Shown one piece after another: positions 1-11,358 of a stretch of DNA of 64,000 bases (position 1 is the first letter of the stretch; each line of letters opens with the position of its first letter). Under the pieces are notes generated by a model. That model saw nothing but the letters and a program-made list of their open reading frames with translations. It had not been told where the DNA came from and searched no databases. Made by a program: the position numbers and the translations under genes. The DNA is from Boletus sp. NGJ (lineage: Eukaryota; Basidiomycota; Agaricomycetes; Boletales; Boletaceae), in NCBI GenBank assembly GCA_019096195.1, contig JAGTXK010000187.1:761935-825934 (forward strand), given 5' to 3'.

Positions 1-1075
1 GGTGATCCACGCCCCGAAGGCGGGCCTGGCAGCTTTGAATGCCTCTGCGAGAGCGTGGGTGGTCATGGGGGAGTCTAATGGAACGGCGATAGTACGAGAG
101 GGATGTCCTTATGTACCCACCCATAGAAACCCAAGTCATGGGACCAATCATTGCGGGCCATGGTTGGACCCTCTAGTCTCGTGAGCTTTGGGTTACTATA
201 TTGGAAGGAAATCGATCCTAACCCCACTTTGCGTTGTAAACCCGACGTCCTAATATTGGCCATCTATTTTTTTCCCAAAGGTCGTCCTACCATCTGATAT
301 CCATCTCGCCACAACTATCAAAGAAATACCCGGGTCTGAGGTACTCGTGTCTACTGAGATATTGTGAGCACCTAGCATGTCGTCTACAGATTCCACTGCC
401 GACTTACCGCTTCGAAGTCATTATTATCCACGTAGTGTGCCAGCCCGGCCTCTTCTCATCGATCGCATCCATGTAGTGTAGCATTGACGTACAAACTGGT
501 CGACGTCCACAGCTTCCCGAACCTGTCGAACGTCTACCTTTGGTCGACAGGTACATGCGTGGGTAGGTGAATCTTCAATGGTGGTGTACTCGCATACGCG
601 TTTCGGTACGGGCCCCGGCCAGTGGTAGACGTTCACGCCTTCTTTACTTGATCCCTGTTTGTCGTCCTACAAGCTCCGATAGAGCCTTCTGTTGGGGAAG
701 CTCACGCCGCAGCACGGTGGTGTCAGCGAACTTTTCGTTGCGTCTTTCGGCAACTTTGAGTACATCGGCGGTGATTCCAGGACGGAGAGGGAGACTGATA
801 TGGTCCCATCAGTGTTTCAAAAGCCACGGGCCAAACCGTGGAATGCCACAAAGTGGGGCTGCGGTCACTGGTTCAGTAGCGAGTATGATTGGCATCTAAT
901 TCTAAGCATGTGGTACTCAGGGTCTGTCTGCCGCTGTTCAACACTGTACCAGACTATCTCGGTTGACTCTCGGTACAACATACCTTCACGCGATAAGGTC
1001 TGGTAGACAGTAGACTCCACTTCGGACTCAGTTGTAAATGTCATGATATTAGTCTAGAGATAAAGATACGGACAA
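1..1075. other. no recognisable gene
   Basis: Short open frames exist on both strands but none has domain-like sequence, a good start context or linked splice sites. It may hold the 3' flank of the minus-strand gene that ends at 1076, or part of a gene that lies mostly outside the window. Confidence 0.4.
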
Positions 1076-2176
1076 TTAAGCACGTAACTGTTGTGTGGCA
1101 TTCCTGGCAGGTGTCAATTCCTTTTGCAAATGTTTCCCACCCCTTGCCTGATACCTCCGTTCCGCCAGTGGTGGAAGCACATGACCCTCTCCTCTAGCAA
1201 TCCATTCGGTTATCCACCATGATCCACGACCTTGGTCTCTTTTAGTTTTCTTTATATCCATGAGAGCCTCCAATAGCCATAAGTCAGGTTTGACAGAATA
1301 GCGGGCGCGTAAATATTTTTCCTTGGGCTCAGGAGAGGGTGTAGTGTCTCTGAGAAGCGACTGGAGGGCCATTCGGATATCTCTCCCAAGCAACGACGCG
1401 TGTTTATTCTTGCTCCGTAGACAGGCTGCGTAGAGCATGGCGCAGCCAGCGAGATCATTGGTTACAGGCGAGAGATTGTTCACACCGAACAGCGATACTG
1501 CCGCAATTACGTTCTCCAGAGGATATTTTTGATAGAGAGAATGGAGGAGAGTACGCGCAGCGGGGAAGGATGAAAGCGCAAGACCATACTTTGGATGATT
1601 TCCGAAAACTTTCAGAGCAAGCAGAGGGCAATCAAGCTCTTCGCACCGACCTGTATAGAAGTACGATGAGTGTGACTACGAAGTGGTACAAGCGTCAGAC
1701 GATAAACGTACGAACGAACATCTCAGTGTCGAGCGGGGTAAATGATTTTCCCAACTCTCTCCACAGAGGGAATGTCTCTGCAACGGCCGCAAGATGTTCT
1801 GCCTTGCCCGCGAGCTGGAAGAGGCGCAACCAGGCCGTGGTGCGGACCTGGCCAGACTTGACGACTTTCACTCGGCCAGTACGGTCACGCACGAACTGAA
1901 GGAGGTCGTGGAACTTTCGTTCCCGAGAATTCGAGTATTTGGGCAGCGAGTCGGTGGGTGTTATTTGTGATACGGGCTCGTCCGGGATACCGAGGCCACC
2001 GTCTTTGCTGGCGCGTTGACCTACACACATAAATTACTCGGCCTTGGACGGCTTGTAAACAAGGACGAACTGAGTTGTGAGACGTGGATTTGCTTCATCA
2101 AGACCGAGCATTTTGTGAGGCGGGAGGCATGAACGGGCGCGTACCGCCTCGCAGCACCAACGAGAACACTGGCCAT
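1076..2176 (-). CDS. mitochondria-targeted helical (PPR/mS27-like?) protein
   Basis: Three exons join in frame: 2176-2027, 1976-1712 and 1650-1076 (150+265+575 nt, 329 aa). The introns are 50 nt (gtgtag...gag) and 61 nt (gtacgt...cag). The N-terminus, MASVLVGAARRYAPVHASRL, is rich in Arg, Ser and Ala and almost free of acidic residues, as in a mitochondrial presequence. The middle and C-terminal parts look like helical hairpins typical of PPR/TPR-like organellar proteins, for example the segment around AARTLLHSLYQKYPLENVIA, and the tail is basic. I do not recognise a named family with certainty; a fungal mitoribosomal small-subunit or PPR protein is the best guess. The clean splicing and uninterrupted frame argue that it is a real gene. 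The start is the ATG that opens the presequence-like segment. Confidence 0.6.
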
Positions 2177-2827
2177 AACAACTTTCGACCACAAGGAGTG
2201 CAGAACTTGGGTTTTCCTGCTGCAGCCAAACAAACGTAAACAGAGGCCGATCTTTCGTAAGTTCGAGAGCGAAACGATCCCGATATCAGGTCATTATATC
2301 GACGAAACATCGGACTAGAACTGAAACCAGTCTCAAGTCCGTGAGACGGTCGCTCCATTTCCTTATCACCAGTTGGTGCAATCCACTCATCATTTTCAAG
2401 ACAGGGCATTGAATATATGTAAACGGCCTCCATGGAAACAGTGGAAGGCACTGGGATGTCTTACAGATGCGAACTAGCAGACGAAAGAAGTGGCCGCAGG
2501 CTCATTTCCGGTGCCGATTCCCAGCATGAGCAAGTTGCCGTGTAATCTCACAGGTGTCAACTTGGAATTTGTTCGCAAACGCTGTTGATGAAATCGCCTC
2601 GGTACAGTCGAGATCTAACATTGCTGTTCCTGAAAACTGATATGGCATGCATGGCTATGTAACTAGGCTATCCGTGTCTGCACGAAATTAGGCATTTCTG
2701 GGGCGATGCTGAAGCTACACTCACTGAAGAGGAACTTGAATTGATTATGGCAGTGATCCTCCGAGATATTCCGTCGGACACGTTTTTTTTTCGGAGATGT
2801 GACTGAACGGCTTCAGATCTGAGAGTC

Positions 2828-3066
2828 TTATCTCGCGACGTATGTTTCTGTCGTATGTCTGCGAATGTTACCTTGCCGCTAACAAGGAGAGGGGATATTG
2901 TCAAGATAACAAGATCTCACATGTTATTTTGTCGCAAAGGTATCAGCAGCTGCTCATTGGATGATAGCGCTTCTCCTGCTTAGTAAGCACCCCTCTTATC
3001 TCGCCAAGTAGTACACCGCTAAGGCAAGTCAAGGTACAAAATTCCCACAAGGACACTGGTTATATC
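2828..3066. promoter_or_regulatory. GATA-motif cluster upstream of the ammonium transporter
   Basis: GATAA or its complement TTATC occurs near 2828-2832, 2905-2909 and 2996-3000, with further GATA cores near 2963 and 3063. All lie within about 320 bp of the ATG at 3146. GATA factors of the AreA/Nit2 type are known to drive fungal ammonium permease genes under nitrogen limitation. GATA cores are short and expected by chance, so the regulatory role is inferred from position and gene identity. The rest of 2177-3145 shows nothing else. Confidence 0.35.
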
Positions 3067-3145
3067 TACACAACTTGATTGCCCATCACTTGCATACGCA
3101 TCACTCCTCCCACCCGCTAATTTTGCCACTGAAGCCTCCCTCGAG

Positions 3146-4969
3146 ATGGTGAACGTGACCTACGACTCCTGTAAGATGCCTCTCGGAGCATTTCTACAAT
3201 CCTTCACTGACTTTCGACTCTTTTCGCAGCAGGAGACCTTATATGGTCCACCTCATCCGCGTCTGGCGTATACAACCTTGGTGATATTGCTTGGACACTG
3301 GCCTCAACCGCCCTGGTATGGATTATGATACCGGGCGTCGGTTTCTTCTACTCTGGTCTTTTGCGGAGGAAAAACGCTCTCAACATGATATATCTTAGCA
3401 TGATGACGGTCGCGATGGTGTCGTTCCAGGTGCGTTGGGTGATTTCGTATGAGCGACAAGCTCTCACTCGATGCTAGTGGTTTTTTTGGGGGTACTCTTT
3501 GGCGTTCAGCGAAAGCGCTGGTAAATTTATTGGCAATCTCGGCAAGTCGCTCATGTTCTGTCCGAATTAGGTCTGACTTTTTCATAGACCATTTTGCCCT
3601 CATGAACGTGATTGATCAGCCGTCTCTTGGGAATCCTCGGGTGCCAGCGATCGCTTTTTGTGTCTTCCAGCTCATGTTTGCTGCTATTACGTAGGTCATC
3701 CTCCCACGCTGGGTGTCACTGCTTATATTGACTCATCGCACAGCCCGATGATCGCTATTGGCGCAGTCGCAGAGCGTAGCCGACTAGGACCGCTCCTCGT
3801 GTTTGTGTTTGTGTGGTCGACATTGGTGTATGACCCGATTGCTTGCTGGACGTGGAATCCGCATGGTTGGGTGTACGTGTTAGGTGGCCTCGACTTTGCC
3901 GGCGGCACTCCTGTCCATATTTCTTCTGGCACCGCAGCACTGGCCATCTCGCTTTATCTCGGGAAGCGTCATGGTTATGGCACAGAGCAACTCGCTTACA
4001 AGCCCCACAACACTACTTATGTAATCTTGGGTACAGTCTTCCTCTGGTTTGGGTGGTTTGGATTCAACGGTGGTTCGGCTTTGTCCGCCAACTACCGTGC
4101 GACAGAGGCATGCATTGTCACCAACTTGGCGGCTAGCGTTGGCGGTTTGACGTGGATGCTCTGGGTGAGGATTTCTGGGAGAATGCAATTATGCCTTGCT
4201 AACGACCTTTGGCAGGATTGGCGGTTAGAACGCAAGTGGTCTGCCGTTGGATTTTGCTCCGGTGCCATCTCGGGTCTGGTTGCCATTACCCCTGGTTCTG
4301 GATTTGTTGGTGCCCCCGCTGCGGTACTCTTTGGGTTTATGGCTGGCACGTTGTGCAACTTCGCGACCCAGTTGAAGTTCATTTTCAGATACGATGATGC
4401 TCTGGACGTGGGTGCTCAACCGATTACTGTAGCTAGTGCTCACCCGATGAATAATAGATCTTCGCCTCACACGCTATTGGTGGGTTGGTTGGCAACCTGC
4501 TAACTGGTCTTTTCGCTCAGGCAAGTATTGCGGGTGCTGACGGAGTCACTACGATTCCGGGAGGCTGGCTGGATCACAACTACAAACAACTCGGAATTCA
4601 ATTGGCAGACTCGGTATCTGGCTTTGCGTACTCGTTCGTTATGACGGTAAGATGCTCTCCTGGATACATGTTGTGTTACATTGTCTGATCGCTCCATGTT
4701 ATTTTCTGCAGACCATTATTTTGTGGGTCATGCACTACATTCCATTCCTCCGTCTCCGTTGCGACGGGGAGACCGAGATTATCGGCGTGGACGATGCTGA
4801 GATGGGCGAATTTGCGTACGATTACGTCGGGATTGAGGCTGAGCTTCCACACCGGCAACAGTACAACAACGGCGCGAGTGGTGAACCCCAGCAGACCATT
4901 TCGGCCTCGCAGGAGAGCGAACAAGAAAAGACGACCAATGTTGTTTCTGTGCCAACACCGGACGCTTGA
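3146..4969 (+). CDS. ammonium transporter (Amt/Mep family)
   Basis: Plasma-membrane ammonium permease of the Amt/Mep/Rh family. Eight exons join in frame to 483 aa: 3146-3170, 3230-3429, 3478-3541, 3588-3690, 3744-4164, 4216-4407, 4458-4646 and 4712-4969. Family hallmarks in order are GVGFFYSGLLRRKNALNMIY, WFFWGYSLAFSES, an HFALMNV loop, VYDPIACWTWNPHGW, the GGTPVHISSGTAALA signature with its conserved His, WFGWFGFNGGSAL, and ASHAIGGLVGN with the second pore His. The hydrophilic cytosolic tail is typical of fungal Mep proteins. The intron at 3542-3587 starts with GC (gcaagt), a GC-AG intron needed to keep the frame and restore the conserved N-L-D-H-F segment. A GATA-rich upstream region suggests nitrogen control. 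The glutamine synthetase-like gene 3.5 kb downstream would act on related metabolism. Family identity is very secure. Confidence 0.97.
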
Positions 4970-5686
4970 TGAGCATTTATTTCGCAGACTGTGGGATGTG
5001 AGGGAGACATGTCAGTCTCTCAGTCCTTGTTTAAAATACTTTTCGCCTTTTGTACCTAGCAAACACGCTCGAGTGATTGTTTTGCTTATTCCTATTCCAA
5101 GTTATTTGAGATGTCCGAGCACTGTACTGGGCTTGCATCGTAGTAGAAAGACATCCGTTATTGCCTTCGAGGGACTGCGAGTTGTGAATCTAGTCACCTG
5201 AAAGGCCCCTTTGCCAGGATGGATCAAACGTCGCTCGTGGGATGACTCAGGCACTTCTCGGCAATGATAACGCGAAACGTTACGCCAAGTTCGTAAGCAG
5301 GAACGTCGGGCTATGCTCCGTAAGATGCCTATCGCGGTGGATGTTCAGTTCCTAGAATTCCGTGCTAGAGACGATTCGGATCCTTGCCTTGTGCTACCAG
5401 GAACTCGAAGTAGCGATACTACTTACCAGCCTCGACTCCGCTGCGCACTGCCAAGGTATCAGATTCAGCGGACGAGTTTCCTGGCAGGAACGTCAGGCTA
5501 TGCAAGTTGCAGTGGTGTACAGCTCTCAGGCTGTATGAAGAAGACCGAGAATCCAAAGCGTTCTACAACGACAGCGGAGGTGTACGTCAAGGCACTGGAT
5601 GGTTCCACTCACGCTGCTTGCTGGATGCTCAAGCGCTCAATTTCATTCCACAACTTTCTCCCCAACATCCAAGTGCCTAGTATTTC
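4970..5686. other. intergenic, no recognised gene
   Basis: This covers the 3' flank of the ammonium transporter and the presumed promoter of the DUF1399 gene. A weak open frame at 5313-5852 has no family resemblance and overlaps the real gene start in another frame. Confidence 0.4.
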
Positions 5687-8187
5687 ATGTCAGAGATTCC
5701 ACCTCCTTACACACATGTCGAAGCGTCTCCGCCACAGTACACGCTTCCAGAGACATTCAACATTGGTCACAGCCGTGTTGGTATGCTCATCCGACCCCAA
5801 CAACTCAGAGGACACCTCTCCATGTTGCATGCATTTCACAACCTCCGGCTAGTTGTAGAATCCGATTTCGTCCCACGGTTTCCAATCGACGTTCGTGCAA
5901 TGGAGCCAGAGAAACGTTGGGGCTGGTTCGTGAACATCGCAGTCGAGAGGTTTGTTGGTAATCTATCTTTTCGAACCTCGAGGCTGAATCTTTCAAGGTT
6001 TGAACGCTGGTGCCGCAGTCTTGGCACATGGTGCTCCGTGAACCTTGAGTTGGCTCTTCCCCCGATCGATGTGCTGGATGGTCTGGCATGCTTATCTTCT
6101 CAATCCAATGTACGACATTTCCTTGGATGTCTGCCGTCGTGAATGACAGAATGAATAGATGGTATGCGGAAGATACGGAGCGTATAGTGGCGTTGAGCTA
6201 CTTGCCGGTCATCACGCAGTATCTCGCCGCCAATATCGTACGTGGCTTGACCTGATTAAATTCCATCCACTGACGGAGTTGCAGGGATCTCCTCACCTCC
6301 TCATTACCGACTCGCCTCACCCCGATCGAGTCCACAACTGGGAGCATCACACAAATACACCGTATGACCCTTTTGATGCGGCAGCAGTTGTATCATACAA
6401 AGAGATCCAGTGCCCGCGGTGCTCGCACCGGGTAGTCGTGCGTAAGAACCGCTGAATTCCGCTGCTGTGAGAGGTACCTGACGACTACACAGCATTTCTT
6501 GGTGAAAATGGTACAGGGTATGCACAAAGTAATTTTGCTGCCAGCTGCACGTCTTGTTTGCAGATGATCAAGAAGGACCTATTGAGTCTTCACAAATTTG
6601 CGAACGATATCGTGAGGATTGCCGGATTCCTTCCGTACGTTCACCTCCAGCCTCCTGCTATGCATTGAGCTAAGTTACGTCGCAACAGTGGAACATTACA
6701 TACTCCTTATGAACAACATGACACTGGTCGTGCCACACTGATAAAAAAACGTGTCATGGCGGCGGCTAGACTTCCCGTGTCAAACGCACTCACCGCACAG
6801 GATGTCATGACGAAGTTGAAGTTTAACCCTACATTACTGACCGGGATATTGAATCTTCAAATTCAGCGCAGAATGTATGACGAGATGCTGATCGACCTCT
6901 ACCTTTCTAACCTTTTCACTAGAGGAAAGAGAATCCTGAGTGCATACACAGACGACCGACCCTTCTCAGTTGAACTCGTAGGCGCTGTCAGTCCCAACAT
7001 CCCCCGCTTCATTCGCTCCCGTGACCTTGCTCAACCAACGGTTGTTCTAGGTCCTGCGGCAAGCTTCATTCGTGCGCAAAATGGCTGATCTCGGCTGGAC
7101 GGACCCTGACTTCTTCGCCGACGAGGAGGAGATGGTCGTCTTGCAACACAGTGTCGCAAGATACCACGCGTGAGTATGAGGTGACGAGACTTTCCGCCGC
7201 ATATTCAATCAGCATTTTTGTGCAGTTTTTTGGGACTCATGGCTGATGCCCCCGGGTCGTTTTTCGTTCCGACGCTCGACATCGATCTTGCGTGGCATAC
7301 GCACCAACTTAGGGCAAGTTATTATCACACTGAATGTAAACGAGTCGTGGGTCGGTACATTGACCAGTAAGTACTCATTTCTGACTTACATTGTGATGGC
7401 GTCCGAGAACACCGTTTCCGCTAGTGATGACAAGGTCGACGAAGATCATCTCGCGACAGCGTTCGACGTCACATGTCGTGCTTGGACCGTGCGTGCACGT
7501 CGCTACATCAAAAAGATGACGCCAATGATTGCTGACTGACTAGGATCGTTACGGTCTCCCGTATACTTACTGCGGCTGTCCTCTCCCTGGTACGACGCTG
7601 GGTCAGCGGTTGCGGAACGCCTTGTCTCTGCATCATCGCACGACCAATGAATTGGATGTCCTTCGGCCACCACCCGACGCAGCGGCTGGCACACATGCCA
7701 GTGACCACAACGCCGTCTATCTCATGCACAACCGGAAGGGATCCGAGCGCGCACGTGAGCGAAGACGACAAAAGGCCGAGCGACGACGGCGACGAGAAGC
7801 ACTCGACGCCAAAGGCAAGGACAAGGAGAGGACCGCTGTGTCGCGGTACAACCGCAGTCAGACGCAGGCGCACGAACTCGCATTTTTTTATCCTGTCCCG
7901 ATCTGGATCGGGGTTGCGTCTTGCGTCACTGTACCGTTCGTCGTTGGGAATGGCGCGTGTGCAACAGTGAGAATTTTTTCTTGGCATGGCGAGGCTTGTT
8001 GACGAGTCTGGCGTGTATGCGTCTAGGGTGTGGGTGGTTGTATGGCAGCAGGTGCAGGATGTGGGACGTGCAGGGGTGGTGGCGGTTGTGGCGGAGGCGG
8101 ATGTGGCGGGGGCGGGGGCGGATGCGGCGGGGCGGGGGCGGATGCGGCGGGGGCGGGGGCGGATGTGGCGGGGGAGGCGGATGCTAA
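5687..8187 (+). CDS. DUF1399 / glycine-rich domain-containing protein
   Basis: Basidiomycete member of the glycine-rich-domain (DUF1399) family; plant GRDP relatives are linked to development and stress, but the biochemical role in fungi is unknown. It starts with a Pro/Tyr-rich leader (MSEIPPPYTHVEASPPQY). The family motifs follow: MVWHAYLLNP near 6080, WYAEDTERIVAL after a roughly 49 nt intron, IDLAWHTHQL near 7290, YHTECKRVVGRYIDH, and YGLPYTYCGCPLPG. A basic, Arg/Lys-rich stretch near 7740-7820 precedes a Gly/Cys-rich C-terminus. Two places break the frame. An extra G near 6075-6077 separates PPIDVL from MVWHAYLL. A missing G in a homopolymer near 8134 throws the Gly/Cys tail off just before a TAA at 8185. 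With both corrected the protein ends in (GGGGGGC) repeats as its relatives do. The true end depends on whether these are sequence errors. Confidence 0.85.
8079..8184 (+). repeat. G-rich imperfect tandem repeat coding for Gly/Cys tail
   Basis: Units of about 19-21 bp of the form GCGG(G)GGCGGGGGCGGAT are repeated several times. They encode runs of glycine with periodic cysteine at the end of the DUF1399 protein. The homopolymers make the region prone to slippage and base-calling error, which fits the single-base frame loss seen here. Confidence 0.85.
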
Positions 8188-8463
8188 TAACTTGATACCT
8201 GATACCCGCTTTTGTGTGAATATATGGGATTCAGTCCTCAATGGATTGTTGCTTTAATTACTGCGTAGTCAGATTTACTGCCTTCATTCAATAAAAAGAG
8301 GTTTATCTGGTAGGTCTGTTTGACTAATGCTATGTGCGCAGCTACCTCGCCACACGATAACGGAAACATACGTTCAATTGCAAGGATTGGATACAAGTAT
8401 GTCGATATGTAGCAGACTATCAAGATCGACGTTTGAATGCAAAGGAGATTCCCAGTACGGAGC

Positions 8464-10121
8464 TCAATAGCTTTCTACAAGACGTGTCACACCTTGGGAT
8501 TCAACTTCCCCGCGACGAGGATCCATTACTTTCCCAAGAATCTAGGGTACCAATGTTAGCAATAACGCACTACGATCAATCGAAACCATCGCCAAGCATT
8601 ACCTGGTTGAGCTGCAAAAAGTTTTCCACGAGCTCGACACCGAGAACGTCCTTGATGGCATCGTCGGCGGCCAGGTACCGTCTCGCCTCACGAATGTTCA
8701 AAGGCATGCGTTTCGTGATGCCCAACGTCTCCCTCTCCGCGACCGACATTTCGGCAGCCGTTCGCGGGACGTCACTATTTTTCACCGCGAGCGCAAGGTC
8801 ATCTCTGATGCCAATTATGCCACACGCCAAGACGCCTGCAAGAGCGAGGTATGGGTTGGATGTTCCGTCGACGGTTTTGATCTCAAAATTACGCGAGGAA
8901 GGGGTTGTTGCATTCGTGAGGCGAACGGGTGCCTCACGATTGTCGACCCCCCAACAGACCCACGTTCCTCCTGACCATATCCCATCCGCCATTCGGATGT
9001 AAGAAGCCGGTAGAGGCAGCGTGAATGCAATCACGGAAGGGAGATGGTGCATGAGACCGGACAGGAAGGTGGACTCAAGGGGCGTGAGGAACTCGGAAGT
9101 GGATGTTCCTTGCCTTTCCCCGCGTACTGAAACGTGCATGTGAGCACCGCTCCCGCCTATCTCTTCAATCAGAACGTTGACGCTAAAACAGTGTACGCAA
9201 TTACTTACAGCTGTCTTGGGCTAGCCTGGGGGCGAAGGTAGCCCTCAGACCATGCTTGTTTGCAATATTATAGATGGTCTCGCGAGTGTGGACAAGGGCG
9301 TCCGCAGCCTCTAGTGGAGACATGGCGCCCGTGACCACTTCATACTACAACAGGAACGGCCTATGAGTAAAAACCGGGATAAGTGTCAACTAGCCGGGAT
9401 GGACGGACCTGTCCTGGTGCAGCTTCCGCGTGGTACATCTGCAGCTCGATACCGTCCTCTTGAATGGCATCGACGATTTCTTCCAGTGCTTGAGCCTCGA
9501 TACTTCCCGTGGTTACCGCGAGGGAGGTGGACCATTGACGATCATGCACGGGGATGACTGGGTTAGTTGATTTGAGAAGAATAAATTCGGTTTCAAAGCC
9601 AACCAAAAATTGGATCCCGAGTTCCTCGGCGGCGTACCTGGCTACGATGTCAGCCATGTTGGTCAACCATCCCCAAGGTCACTCACTTGAGAAGCCGCAA
9701 CAAGACCATACGAGGGCATGAAGGCACTTCAAACGACGGTCCAGTTGGTCGTGGAACAGATACTTTTTCTTGAAAGAACCCGAAGAAGACGGCGTGTCGA
9801 GGAGCATAGTGACAAGGACGGAAGGAAGAGAGATCGAAGACATAAATGTACTCCCCGACTGCGCTGAATCCAGGTGCGAGCTGGAGGACTACCATCCCAA
9901 GAGCTGCCTTGGTCATTGTGACGCCGGGTCGCTCCAACAAGAGAAGCTTGCGGAAGTGGGTTACCGACAAGATCCGGCAACGAACCACATTGACGAGATC
10001 AACCCATTGAATTCGAACGTATCGGATGTTGTGGGCGTCGAGGAGGGATAAAACGTCGGCGTGCGATTTGAGCGGTTGTATACTTTGCAAAGGGAGGTTT
10101 GATCACCATCGAAAGGGACAT
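8464..10121 (-). CDS. FluG-type glutamine synthetase-like protein
   Basis: Catalytic-domain member of the glutamine synthetase fold, of the class found in FluG and gamma-glutamyl-ligases rather than the main fungal Gln1. Visible motifs are YVRIQWVDLVNVVRCR, PGFSAVGEYIYVFD, the metal-binding ETE in VGFETEFILL, HAEAAPGQYEV, GSGAHMHVSV, and NFEIKTVDGTSNPYLALAG. The last exon is found only after removing a 62 nt intron that begins gtaatg; it ends ...RRGEVESQGVTRLVESY at 8464. A 51 nt gtgagt intron joins LLRLL to KYAAEELGIQF. The 5' end is problematic: the conserved frame (LQSIQPLKSHADV) has no ATG of its own. The ATG at 10121 (MSLSMVIKPP) fits only if one T in the run near 10085 is extra. A GATAAG site near 10250 lies in the promoter. 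Substrate (ammonium plus glutamate, or an amine) cannot be told. Confidence 0.88.
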
Positions 10122-10554
10122 TATTCTGGTAGAATGCTGGGGGGCAAGTAAGAGAGGTTGTAGAAGACGATGGTGGCAAAAGGTTCGGCTTAAGCGCTGG
10201 CGAGCGTCGAAGAACCTCGCAATTTATATTCATTAAGAGGTGATGGCGAGATAAGAATTTTTGGTTTTCGAGTTGCATGAGGGAGGCCGCACTTGAGTAA
10301 TGATGAGTTTCAAAATTATATAAGTGAAGATGCTGTACGACAACATACGACTAAATCCAACACAAGGGGTAATCTACCGAGGAAACACAAGACATTAGGA
10401 CCTACCGATTCAGAGTACGACGCCAGGATGCATGTAATGATCTATCTATCTCGCCGCAGCCTGCCGCATCAGACGTTACGAACAGACTGAGAAGCATTCA
10501 TACACTGGTTACCGATTACATTCAATAACCGCAATACCTGCGCTCTTCATATGG

Positions 10555-11011
10555 CTACTTTCTGCCCGCTTTCTTGGCGGCTGTCCTCGCCTTGGTGATC
10601 TGCTTCTTCCACCCGAAGCATAGGTTGCATTCTAATGACATGCGGTTAGAAAGTACAGCAGAGGCCCGACGATGATCTCACCCGCAGACCCATGTTTCTT
10701 GCATTGATACACGCCATCTTTGTTGGTAGTCACCGCAGGTGGCTCGATGGGGTCCCGATCAACAGGGTCGAACTAACGACCAGAGGCAAAGTGTGAGCAA
10801 GCCCGGTTTAGAATTTGTGAAGCGATGAGATTGACCCCATAGAAAGAATCGTTTTCTTCCCTTCCGTCGTACCCGCAGTCAGTGCACTATTGAGACCAGA
10901 ATGAGATAGGTGGTCGTCAGCCGATCAACGTGGGTATGTAACACGTACGACTTCTTTCAGATGGGCGCAGAAAACGGCATCGTTGATTTCGACGGTTGCG
11001 ACTTCGGCCAT
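10555..11011 (-). CDS. small Cys-rich (zinc-binding-like) conserved protein
   Basis: A short multi-exon gene. The ATG at 11011 opens MAEVATVEINDAVFCAHLKE; a gtacgt intron leads to VCTDCGYDGREENDSFYG. Another exon gives FDPVDRDPIEPP and TTNKDGVYQCKKHGSA, and the last gives ECNLCFGWKKQITKARTAAK followed by KAGRK and stop. Cysteines pair as CTDC, CKKH and CNLC, which suggests bound zinc. The basic tail could bind nucleic acid or direct the protein to the nucleus. The frame stays open across all joins and the residues look constrained, so it is probably real. I do not know the family's function. Confidence 0.6.
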
Positions 11012-11358
11012 GGCGAATGGATTGGGTATTCAGGCCCAGGAAAGGTTCGCTACGGCGTATGGAGAAAGGGAGATCAAGAGCGGAAGTAGCCGAGCATCTA
11101 AATACTCTCAGAGGTCGACTCAGGGCAAGCACGCATAATTCTCATAATGCCCAGAGGATGCTCGTCGTCCGTCCAACATTTCGCAGCCCAGCCGAGTGCT
11201 AGCCAATGCAGCTACGTTGATACTGTAGCTGCAAAGTCCGGATGCGAGCAGAGTACCAGGAGAACTGTGTGGCGTGGGATTCTCACCACTGACCCACGTG
11301 ACATCAACCGCGTGCACGCCGAGTCGCTGACCTACCACCGCGATATCGCACAGGAAAG

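Noticed and set aside
8023-8241. Pro/Ala-rich minus-strand frame
   Set aside because: It is the complement of the G-rich repeat that encodes the Gly/Cys tail of the DUF1399 protein.
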